Source of the DNA: Oleispirillum sp963668495
GTDB lineage: Bacteria; Pseudomonadota; Alphaproteobacteria; Rhodospirillales; Rhodospirillaceae
Length of the DNA: 64,000 nucleotides
Reading direction: 5' to 3'
NCBI GenBank assembly: GCA_963668495.1
Contig: OY764545.1
Location: 620,001-684,000 of the forward strand
In this document: positions 43,950 through 50,947 of the stretch, in pieces
Position numbering within the stretch: position 1 is the stretch's first letter
Layout of the letters: the number at the start of each line of letters is the position of its first letter
Position numbers and translations under genes: made by a program
Notes under the pieces: generated by a model
What the model was told of the DNA's origin: nothing
What the model saw: the letters and a program-made list of their open reading frames with translations, nothing else
Database searches by the model: none

Positions 43950-45152
43950 CTACTGCGGCGATGATCGATACCCAACAATGACCTCATTCCCCGGTTTGGG
44001 ATCATTGGGAACATTGCGTGCCAGCAACAAAGACACCGCCGCCATCGCCGCCCCCGCGAGGAAAACCGCAGACGGAGAGACCAACCACAGCAAACCGAAT
44101 GCCGCAGGTATGACCACGGCGGCAATGTGGTTGATGGTAAAACTGACACCGGCAGTGGACGCAATATCCGACGGATCGGCAACTTTCTGGAAATAGGTTT
44201 TGATCGCAATCGCCATGGCAAAGAACAAATGGTCGATCACGTATAAGCCACCGGCAATGCGGTCATCCTCGACAAAGGCATACGCAACAAACACACAGAC
44301 CAAACCGATATATTCAATGGTCAAAGCACGACGTTCGCCCCAGCGCACAATCAACTTACCGATTTTGGGGGCAAGCACCATGTTGATGGCGTGATTAATC
44401 AGGAACAGCAGGGCAATGGTCGCCGCATCATAACCAAATTTCTCCACCATCAAGAATCCGGCAAACACGGTAAAAATCTGGCGTCGTGCCCCTGCCATAA
44501 ATGTCAGAGCATAATACAGCCAGTACCGCTTCCGCAGAAACAGCTTCTTGGTTTGCGGATGCGCACTGTCAAACCGGGGAAACGCTGTCCATGCCGCCAA
44601 AGCAATGACAATGGTCAACACACCACCGAATAGATAAATATAGCGGTATTCCACATGCAGGACTTCCAGCATCAGCCAAACCGCGCCGAACATCAGCAGC
44701 GACGACACCGACATGGCGGACATTTGCCGCCCCATGACAATTGGCGCGCGCTCCTTGGCGATCATCTGCAATGACAACGCCTGCTGCATGGTTTCATAGT
44801 AATGAAAACCGACAGACATCAGCACCGTCGTGCAGTACAGGCCAAATACGGTTGGGAAATACCCTGTAACCGCAACCCCTACTCCCAACAGCAACAGTGA
44901 CACCAAGGCAAAAGTTTGCTCGCGCAGGACCAACAACACGAAAATGGCAGCAAAAGCCAAAAAACCGGGGATCTCACGCAGGGACTGCAAAATGCCAATC
45001 TCCCGCCCGGTAAAGCCAGCGGCTTCAATCGTGAAGTTATTGAGCAAGGCCATCCATGTGGAAAATGACAGCGGCATGGCCGCAGCCATCACAATCAACA
45101 GCATTTCAGGCGTCCGCCAGTTGCGGGACAGAAAAGGAATACGTTGGGTCAT
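43950..45152 (-). CDS. Major facilitator superfamily transporter
   Basis: 400 residues with about twelve hydrophobic segments in two halves separated by a basic loop (PHPQTKKLFLRKRYW region near residue 200). I cannot assign a substrate. The start overlaps the panE stop by four bases (ATGA), so the two genes are translated together. That would suit export of a product or precursor related to pantoate or another 2-oxo or hydroxy acid, but this is only inference from position. Confidence 0.82.
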   Translation of the reverse strand: MTQRIPFLSRNWRTPEMLLIVMAAAMPLSFSTWMALLNNFTIEAAGFTGREIGILQSLREIPGFLAFAAIFVLLVLREQTFALVSLLLLGVGVAVTGYFPTVFGLYCTTVLMSVGFHYYETMQQALSLQMIAKERAPIVMGRQMSAMSVSSLLMFGAVWLMLEVLHVEYRYIYLFGGVLTIVIALAAWTAFPRFDSAHPQTKKLFLRKRYWLYYALTFMAGARRQIFTVFAGFLMVEKFGYDAATIALLFLINHAINMVLAPKIGKLIVRWGERRALTIEYIGLVCVFVAYAFVEDDRIAGGLYVIDHLFFAMAIAIKTYFQKVADPSDIASTAGVSFTINHIAAVVIPAAFGLLWLVSPSAVFLAGAAMAAVSLLLARNVPNDPKPGNEVIVGYRSSPQ

Positions 45153-46051
45153 CGCCCACCTCGTGCCGAAGCTTCACATAACCTTGTCAACGCCAGCAAT
45201 GTCTGATTGGTTGGCGTCGCAATTCCCAATTCCTGCCCTTTGCGTACGATATAGCCATTCAGGTAATCAATCTCTGTCGGCTTGCCGTTGGCAATATCCT
45301 GTGCCGTGGACGATTTCTGATGCGGCATGGTCTCTGCAATGCTGCGAATGCTGTCCCACAAAGTCTCCGGCAACTTGACACCACATGCGGCAGCCACTGC
45401 CTGACTTTCTGAAACCGCACTGTGCATAACGTCCCAAACACCATCAACGGCGACCATATCCGCATAGGACATCTGACTGATGGCGGACACGGCGTTATAG
45501 GCGCAATTCAAAATGACCTTGGACCACAACGCTGCGACAGCATTGGCTGATATTTCCACAGGAATCCCGGCAGGGCGCAAAACTTCAGCCACGCGTTGGC
45601 TATGTGCGGATGGCGCAAGAACCAGATCACCGCGCCCGAAATGACAGACATGACCCGGCCCAGCCATCGCCGCCGCCACATAAACCACCGCTGACAAAAC
45701 ATCGCGGCCCGTACCTGCACGCAGTCTGTCCCCGTTATCGATACCATTTTGCAGGCTCAAGACAATCGAATCAGCGGTCAGGAATGGCTTGATCTGCTGC
45801 GCGACCTCGTCGGTATCTGTGGATTTCACACACACCAGAACCAATTCTGCCCCGCTGATGGCAGAGGCTTCGGTACTTGCGCGAACGGTAACGGTTTCTT
45901 GTGTCTTACCCAAATCCAGAACAAGGCCACATTGTGTCATGGCATCCACATGATGCTGCCGCCCGATCAGGGTTACATCATGCCCGGCACGGGCAAGCAT
46001 CGCCCCGTAATAACAGCCAACGGCCCCCGCACCCATAACTGCGATTTTCAT
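45149..46051 (-). CDS. panE: 2-dehydropantoate 2-reductase (ketopantoate reductase family)
   Basis: 300 residues from ATG 46051, giving the family start MKIAVMGAGAVGCYYGAMLA. The NADPH-binding GxGxxG is residues 8-13. Further conserved points are VLVCVKSTDTDEVAQ (about 73-87), SLQNGIDN with the active-site Asn region, and the catalytic Lys in SKVILNCAYNAVSA near 175. It reduces 2-dehydropantoate for coenzyme A synthesis; the family also includes enzymes acting on other 2-oxo acids. It is coupled to the MFS gene downstream and lies after tRNA-Leu and its terminator. Confidence 0.88.
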   Translation of the reverse strand: MKIAVMGAGAVGCYYGAMLARAGHDVTLIGRQHHVDAMTQCGLVLDLGKTQETVTVRASTEASAISGAELVLVCVKSTDTDEVAQQIKPFLTADSIVLSLQNGIDNGDRLRAGTGRDVLSAVVYVAAAMAGPGHVCHFGRGDLVLAPSAHSQRVAEVLRPAGIPVEISANAVAALWSKVILNCAYNAVSAISQMSYADMVAVDGVWDVMHSAVSESQAVAAACGVKLPETLWDSIRSIAETMPHQKSSTAQDIANGKPTEIDYLNGYIVRKGQELGIATPTNQTLLALTRLCEASARGGR

Positions 46052-46101
46052 GATCCGATATCCCGGCAAGCTTTGAGAAAATGATCGTATTCAGCAAGTA
46101 C

Positions 46102-46124
46102 AAAAAAAGACAGCCGAAGCTGCC
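46102..46124 (-). terminator. Terminator of tRNA-Leu
   Basis: On the minus strand GGCAGC-TTCG-GCTGTC, a six-pair stem with a UUCG tetraloop, is followed by seven T. It lies 28 bases after the tRNA 3' end. Confidence 0.93.
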
Positions 46125-46151
46125 TGACCGTCAATACAGATAATAGGTTGG

Positions 46152-46236
46152 TGGTGCCCCCGGGGAGACTCGAACTCCCACTTCCGAAGAAAACAGATTT
46201 TGAGTCTGCCGCGTCTACCAGTTCCGCCACAGGGGC
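46152..46236 (-). tRNA. tRNA-Leu (anticodon CAA)
   Basis: 85 bases including an encoded CCA. The acceptor arms GCCCCTG and CGGGGGC pair, the anticodon loop is CTCAAAA with anticodon CAA (reads UUG), a long variable arm typical of Leu tRNAs is present, and the T-loop TTCGAGT is intact. It has its own sigma-70 promoter and terminator, so it is monocistronic. As a UNN-decoding tRNA it is a potential MiaB substrate. Confidence 0.98.
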
Positions 46237-46268
46237 CCACACGTGCACTTTCGTGCAGAAGGAGCCTG

Positions 46269-46296
46269 ACTATATCGTCGGATTTTTCGGCGTCAA
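46269..46296 (-). promoter_or_regulatory. Sigma-70 promoter of tRNA-Leu
   Basis: On the minus strand TTGACG (46291-46296) and TATAGT (46269-46274) are separated by 16 bases, about 30 bases upstream of the mature tRNA 5' end. Confidence 0.85.
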
Positions 46297-46317
46297 GTCC
46301 CAAGCGCATATAAATGC

Positions 46318-46348
46318 AAAAAAAAGACGACCTCCGCCGGAGGCCGCC
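46318..46348 (-). terminator. Terminator of the SatP-type gene
   Basis: Hairpin CCTCC-GCC-GGAGG (46331-46343, extended by a few outer pairs) followed on the minus strand by a T-run of eight (46318-46325). It lies 26 bases after the stop codon. Confidence 0.85.
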
Positions 46349-46373
46349 TTTCAATTGTATCAGAACAAAGGGC

Positions 46374-46991
46374 TTAGCCTCTGTTCAACGGCCATTTGAT
46401 TTCGCCGTAGTATTCGTTCACGACCTGTGCACCACCGGTGTAGATCGCACCCAGAGCGGTCAGGATGCCTTCATAACCAGCCAAGGTGTGGAACACGTGA
46501 CCAGCGGCTGTGCCGTGGAATACGTTTGCCAGAGTCAGCAAGCCGAACAGGATGACAACGCCCAGGAACACAATGTTCAAAGCGGTGTTCAGACGGAAGG
46601 TGCAGTACCACAGAATGGTGGACATCAGACCCCAAATGAACAGGTAGGAAGCCATAGCGCCCGGTGTCGGTGCTGCAATGCCCAAGCTGGTTTTCGGCAG
46701 AATAATCAGGGCTGCCAAAGTCAACCAGAAGAAGCCGTAGGAAGAGAATGCAACGGTACCAAAGGTGATACCTTTTTTCCATTCCATGATGCCGACGACA
46801 ACCTGAGCCAAACCACCATAGAAAATAGCCATGGCAAGGATCATGGAATCAATCGGGAAGAAACCGGCGTTATGGACGTTCAGCAAGAAAGTGCTGAGAC
46901 CAAAACCAAACAGGCCCAACGGAGCCGGATTGGATGACGTATCGGCAAGAACGGTTTTCGGTGCCGCAGGATCGATAGCAGGTGCGCTCAT
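46374..46991 (-). CDS. satP: Acetate/succinate transporter, GPR1/FUN34/YaaH (SatP) family
   Basis: 205 residues with six membrane helices. The family signature NPAPLGL is near residue 21, followed by GFGLSTFLLNVHNAGFFPI and FYGGLAQVVVGIMEWKKG. SatP-type proteins move acetate and other short carboxylates with protons through a hexameric channel-like complex. The ribosome site GGAG lies ten bases before the ATG. It is monocistronic with its own terminator. An unusually long upstream region of 541 bases precedes it. Confidence 0.93.
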   Translation of the reverse strand: MSAPAIDPAAPKTVLADTSSNPAPLGLFGFGLSTFLLNVHNAGFFPIDSMILAMAIFYGGLAQVVVGIMEWKKGITFGTVAFSSYGFFWLTLAALIILPKTSLGIAAPTPGAMASYLFIWGLMSTILWYCTFRLNTALNIVFLGVVILFGLLTLANVFHGTAAGHVFHTLAGYEGILTALGAIYTGGAQVVNEYYGEIKWPLNRG

Positions 46992-47369
46992 CGTAGGTTA
47001 ACTCCAAAATGTTTTTGTCCACGGCATTTACGCCGGGACGGACACAACGTTTGACCATTGAGCCCGGCACATCCCCCCCCAGAGAGACCTGTCGCGTGGG
47101 GTCAAAACCCAAACGCCCAAACAATACCACAAAACGTGGTAGGGCGAGGCACCTTTCCCCCAATGCGTTAGATCCGTAGCGCTTTCTATGACCTCATGGG
47201 TAATCCCCATGCCCCCAAAAACGCCCCAATCGGGTACGGCTCTAGCTCATAAAGCGTGGATGATAAACACCGCCGCACTGAAATCAATACCCTAATCGTC
47301 AGATAGGCAGCTTATCTGCGGACGATTATCGTGAACTCGCCGGAAAACAAGCATTTCCCGCATGATTTT

Positions 47370-47390
47370 TTGGTGAAAAAAATTCACCAA
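47370..47390. promoter_or_regulatory. Operator-like inverted repeat upstream of satP
   Basis: Perfect 8-bp arms TTGGTGAA and TTCACCAA with a five-base all-A spacer. The size and symmetry fit a dimeric regulator site, but it is about 380 bases from the satP start and its regulator is unknown. Confidence 0.45.
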
Positions 47391-47474
47391 GAAGGTGAGT
47401 TTTTGACGCCTATGCCCGATATTTCGGCAAAAATCGTGTGAATCCGAAATTCGGCCTCCCCCAAACCCAACGCA

Positions 47475-47512
47475 AAAAACCCCAAGCCACAGTCTTCAAC
47501 CATGGCTTGGGG
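47475..47512 (-). terminator. Terminator of the OxlT-like MFS gene
   Basis: 10-bp perfect stem CCCCAAGCCA / TGGCTTGGGG (47480-47489 and 47503-47512) followed on the minus strand by six T. It lies 20 bases after the stop codon. Confidence 0.92.
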
Positions 47513-47532
47513 CTGATTTTCAGGTGATAGAA

Positions 47533-48771
47533 TTAAGCGGCTTGCGCCAGCTCACGCTTCCGCGCAACCACCGCCGGAGATTTCACCATCATCCCAATAA
47601 CTGCCGCAGCAATATTTGCCACCGCACAAATCATAAAGGTGGTTTCATAACCGCCCGTAACGTCCAGCAGATAGCCAGCCAATTTCGGCCCGGTCAACCC
47701 GGCAACACCCCATGCGGTAAACAAGATGGCATAGTTGAAGCCCATGTTTTTGGTGCCATAGAAATCACCGACCGCAGACGGGTACACCGCCAGCATCGCA
47801 CCGTAAGAGAACGTAATCACCACAGCACCCAACAGGATCAGCGGGAAAGAACTGAAGCCAGAGAACACCAACAACACCGCGCCTTGCATCAGGTACAAAA
47901 TCGCCATGGTGCGACCCCGACCAATTTTATCCGAGATAAAACCAGCCCCCGGGCGGCCCAACGCATTGGCAATAGAGAATGCCTGCACCAGGAACGTGAT
48001 GTTATCGGTGGATCCGGTTTGCAGTGCCGAAATTTTGCCAATGTGACCGATCAACATCAATCCGGTCATGGCTCCGGCCAAGAACATCACCCACAGCAAA
48101 TAGAATTGCGGAGTTTTGATCATTTCCTGCCATGTGTATTCGCCGCTTTCGGGACCGGAAACTGCCACAGTCGAAGCCGTATTATCCACAGCCACAACCG
48201 GAGCCTTCGGCACGGTCAGGAATTGCGCAGCAACAACGATAACGCCGCCAAAGATCAGGCCCATGATCTGGAACGCACCGAACAGGCCGTATTGTGCCAC
48301 CAGATAATTGGTTAACGGTGCTGCGTACAGTGGCGCCAGACCAAAGCCCGTCACCACCAAACCGACGATCAGACCTTTTTTCTCAGGCTTGAACCATTTC
48401 ACCGCAGCCGGAGCCGCAGCCGAATACCCCAAACCAATCCCGGCCCCGTTCAAAACGCCGAAACCGATGATTACGCCCATTTCAGTTGGCATAATGCTGC
48501 ACAAGAACATCCCTGCACCGGTACACAAACCCGCCGCGGTCGCGACCACACGCGGCCCCAGCGAATCCTGCAACTTACCGCCGAACAGCATAATCAACGC
48601 AAACATGGCAATCGCCACGGCAAACGGCGTTTGCACCTGAGAGCTGCTCCACCCCAAAGTGTTGCTCAGATTTGCGGAAATGATGCTCCATGTATACAGA
48701 CTGCCGAACATCAGGTTGATGCACAGACCAGCCATAACCACGATCCAGCCGCGGTTGACCCCAGTTGTCAT
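47533..48771 (-). CDS. MFS transporter, oxalate:formate antiporter (OFA) family
   Basis: 412 residues with twelve predicted membrane segments. The first segment NRGWIVVMAGLCINLMFGSLYTWSI (in two parts), GLGYSAAAPAAVKWFKPEKKGLIVG and the FGPGAG-like GRPGAGFISDKIGRGR loop match the OFA/OxlT branch. Members exchange oxalate/formate or import monocarboxylates such as pyruvate and lactate, so oxalate is only one option. It has its own terminator and is divergent from the TerB-like gene across 390 bases. Confidence 0.87.
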   Translation of the reverse strand: MTTGVNRGWIVVMAGLCINLMFGSLYTWSIISANLSNTLGWSSSQVQTPFAVAIAMFALIMLFGGKLQDSLGPRVVATAAGLCTGAGMFLCSIMPTEMGVIIGFGVLNGAGIGLGYSAAAPAAVKWFKPEKKGLIVGLVVTGFGLAPLYAAPLTNYLVAQYGLFGAFQIMGLIFGGVIVVAAQFLTVPKAPVVAVDNTASTVAVSGPESGEYTWQEMIKTPQFYLLWVMFLAGAMTGLMLIGHIGKISALQTGSTDNITFLVQAFSIANALGRPGAGFISDKIGRGRTMAILYLMQGAVLLVFSGFSSFPLILLGAVVITFSYGAMLAVYPSAVGDFYGTKNMGFNYAILFTAWGVAGLTGPKLAGYLLDVTGGYETTFMICAVANIAAAVIGMMVKSPAVVARKRELAQAA

Positions 48772-49161
48772 TGGTTCCCCACTCCATTCAGAAACACAAA
48801 AATCCAGAATTTTCGGTTTGGCAGCTTTAGGGATTAATCCCTACACATTCGGGCAGCGCTCTGCACAAACAAGCATTAACGCAACACAACAAAACATAAC
48901 GCAATGTTTCATTTGTTACAGCCAATGAAACGCACACCTATATATTTCCTTATAGTTGCTGAGGATATTGCATACACTTCACCCTAAAGACAACACCTTC
49001 ATTTATACTTCTTCATAACGTTTTATTTCATTTTTTACGTATTTTCGTTTTTGACATTGCGCAGCGGAATGACACCGCAGGTTTTTATACCTCTCATCAG
49101 GGCTTGCGTTTTGGGCTACACTTCCCGATGTCATTGGCAGCACAAGTTTGAGGAGATCCAA
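48772..49161. other. Divergent intergenic region of the OxlT-like and TerB-like genes
   Basis: 390 bases without a gene, noticeably AT-rich (48885-49060). It contains a perfect inverted repeat GTTTCATT-N10-AATGAAAC at 48906-48931, about 135 bases upstream of the MFS start, which may be an operator. TATATATTTCCTTATAG at about 48939 offers -10-like sequences in both directions. No other feature is seen. Confidence 0.5.
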
Positions 49162-49569
49162 ATGATTAGCGAACACGCCGCCCTGATCTACACCATGGTT
49201 CTGATGTCCGCTTCAGACAGCAACATGACCGACGCTGAATTGCGCGCCATGGGCACAAATGTGAAAACTCTGCCGATTTTCCGAGATTTCGACAGCACTG
49301 AATTGGTCAATATCTCTGAAGACTGCGCGACAATTCTGGACGCGGACGATGGATTGGATCGGGCATTTGATCTGATCCGCACGGCATTACCCGTGCGCCT
49401 GCGCCCAACGGCATATGCACTGGCCTGCGATGTGGCAGTTGCCGATGGCGCATTGGATCAAACGGAATTGCGCATGCTGGAAATGATTCGCCATCGTTTG
49501 GATGTGGATCGCCTCACCGCTGCGGCAATCGAACGCGGAGCAAAAGCCCGCTTTATTGACGCCCAATAA
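49162..49569 (+). CDS. TerB-like (tellurite resistance TerB fold) protein
   Basis: 135 residues from ATG 49162 with GAGGAG upstream; an extension to 49051 is not conserved. All-helical acidic protein with the TerB/DjlA-like pattern: SEHAALIYTMVLMSASDSNMTDAELRAM in two parts at the N terminus, and ALACDVAVADGALDQTELRMLEMI with the acidic residues typical of the TerB metal-binding site. The function is unknown; no other ter genes are present. It is convergent with tesA, 12 bases between stops. Confidence 0.8.
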   Translation: MISEHAALIYTMVLMSASDSNMTDAELRAMGTNVKTLPIFRDFDSTELVNISEDCATILDADDGLDRAFDLIRTALPVRLRPTAYALACDVAVADGALDQTELRMLEMIRHRLDVDRLTAAAIERGAKARFIDAQ

Positions 49570-49581
49570 GCGGACGCCCCA

Positions 49582-50223
49582 TCACGGGCGATCGCGATCC
49601 AACACAGCCAAAACATCCGGCAGAATCGCGGCAACGATCAGCTGCACCCCTTTCGCCGTGGGGTGCAGGCCGTCGGGCTGTAACATCTCCGGTCGCGAGA
49701 AGACCTCTTCCATAAAGAACGGATACAGGAGCACTCCGGTTTCCTGCGCCAGACGGGGATAAATGCCATCAAATTCCGCCGCATATTCGGGACCGTAATT
49801 GCGGGGTGCTTTCATCCCGGCCAGCAGCACCGGAATTTTTTGCTCCTGCAAGGTCTTGATCATGGCCTTTAAATTGGCATAGGCGTGCTGTGGCGGCAGT
49901 CCACGTAGCGCATCGTTGGCCCCAAGTTCCAAAATCACCACATCAGGCCGCGGATTTAATGCCCAAGCCAATCGCGCCCGTCCGCCCGCAGTGGTATCAC
50001 CGGAAACACCACCGTTGCGTACGGTTACATTTCTCCCCATTTCCTGCAAATGCGATTCTAAAGCAGCGGGAAAGGACTCTTCCTGTGGCAACCCGTATCC
50101 AGCGGTCAAACTGTCCCCAATGACCAAAATGGTTTGGGGCGACTGCGCCGATGCAGGCGACACCAACGTCAAGACAAGGCCAATCACCGACAACAGGCGA
50201 GATAACGAAAATATGACAGACAT
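49582..50223 (-). CDS. tesA: Periplasmic SGNH arylesterase/acyl-CoA thioesterase I
   Basis: 213 residues from ATG 50223, chosen because AGGGG lies five bases upstream; longer readings to 50490 run antisense through the ABC gene. A signal peptide ends near residue 27 (SPASA). The SGNH blocks are all visible: GDSLTAGYG with the Ser nucleophile, GGVSGDTTAGG, GANDALRG and DGLHPTAKG with the catalytic Asp and His. It hydrolyses esters and thioesters in the periplasm. It is divergent from ybbA-ybbP, the same layout as in E. coli. Confidence 0.93.
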   Translation of the reverse strand: MSVIFSLSRLLSVIGLVLTLVSPASAQSPQTILVIGDSLTAGYGLPQEESFPAALESHLQEMGRNVTVRNGGVSGDTTAGGRARLAWALNPRPDVVILELGANDALRGLPPQHAYANLKAMIKTLQEQKIPVLLAGMKAPRNYGPEYAAEFDGIYPRLAQETGVLLYPFFMEEVFSRPEMLQPDGLHPTAKGVQLIVAAILPDVLAVLDRDRP

Positions 50224-50263
50224 GGCATCCCCTGACAGCACCATAAACAATGACAAATCCCAT

Positions 50264-50947
50264 ATGGGAAGCCCAATCCTGCATATGCAAGACGTCAGCT
50301 TTGAAGTCCCGACCGAAGCCGGTCCCCTAACTATTTTGCACGATGTCTCCCTGACTATCCAACGTGGCGAGCGGATCGCAATTTTGGGGCCGTCCGGCTC
50401 CGGCAAATCCTCCTTGATGATGTTGATGGCAGGATTGGAACACCCCACCCATGGCACAGTGACCGTGGATGACACACGACTGAACCACATGTCGGAAGAC
50501 AGTCTTGCGGTTTTCCGGCGGCAACGGATCGGTGTCGTCTTTCAGGCGTTTCACTTAATCCCAACCTTAAGCGCGCTGGACAACACCATCGTACCGTTAG
50601 AACTTGCCGGCATTGCCAATGCGCGTAAGCAGGCCCAAGCCATGCTGGATGCCATGGGCCTTGGTCACCGTCTGCACCATATTCCCGCCAAATTATCCGG
50701 CGGTGAACAGCAACGGGTCGCGTTGGCCCGTGCGTTGGCCTCTGGCGCAAAACTGCTATTGGCGGATGAACCGACCGGAAATCTGGATACAGAAACTGGC
50801 AACAAAGTTGCGGATTTGCTGTTCGCCGCCAGCCAAGACCATGGGGCGACTCTGGTACTGATCACCCATGATGAAGCCCTTGCCGCACGGTGTGACCGTA
50901 TTCTCCGACTACAGGACGGAGCCTTGTTGTCAGGAGGCGATGCATGA
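50264..50947 (+). CDS. ybbA: ABC transporter ATP-binding protein YbbA
   Basis: 227 residues from ATG 50264, which matches the usual family length; ATG 50222 (241 residues) and ATG 50285 are alternatives, and none has a perfect ribosome site. Walker A GPSGSGKSS, Q-loop FQAFHLIPTLSALDN, signature LSGGEQQRVALARAL, Walker B LLLADEPTGNLD and the switch THDEALAARC are intact. This is a LolD-like ATPase that pairs with the FtsX-type permease YbbP encoded next, whose start overlaps its stop by four bases. The substrate is unknown, probably envelope-related. The start is only 40 bases from the divergent tesA start. Confidence 0.92.
   Translation: MGSPILHMQDVSFEVPTEAGPLTILHDVSLTIQRGERIAILGPSGSGKSSLMMLMAGLEHPTHGTVTVDDTRLNHMSEDSLAVFRRQRIGVVFQAFHLIPTLSALDNTIVPLELAGIANARKQAQAMLDAMGLGHRLHHIPAKLSGGEQQRVALARALASGAKLLLADEPTGNLDTETGNKVADLLFAASQDHGATLVLITHDEALAARCDRILRLQDGALLSGGDA

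Larger units (their letters stand above)
46992..47532. other. Long intergenic region upstream of satP
   Basis: 541 bases without a convincing gene. It holds, from the satP side: a short hairpin TACCAC-N5-GTGGTA near 47125-47141, a bulged inverted repeat at 47294-47327, a perfect inverted repeat TTGGTGAA-N5-TTCACCAA at 47370-47390, and a terminator at 47480-47512 belonging to the OxlT-like gene. It probably contains the satP promoter with regulatory sites, and perhaps a small RNA; no open frame looks coding. Confidence 0.5.

Noticed and set aside
49162..49569. Tellurite resistance operon
   Set aside because: A lone TerB-fold protein without terZACDE partners; such folds are widespread and do not imply resistance.
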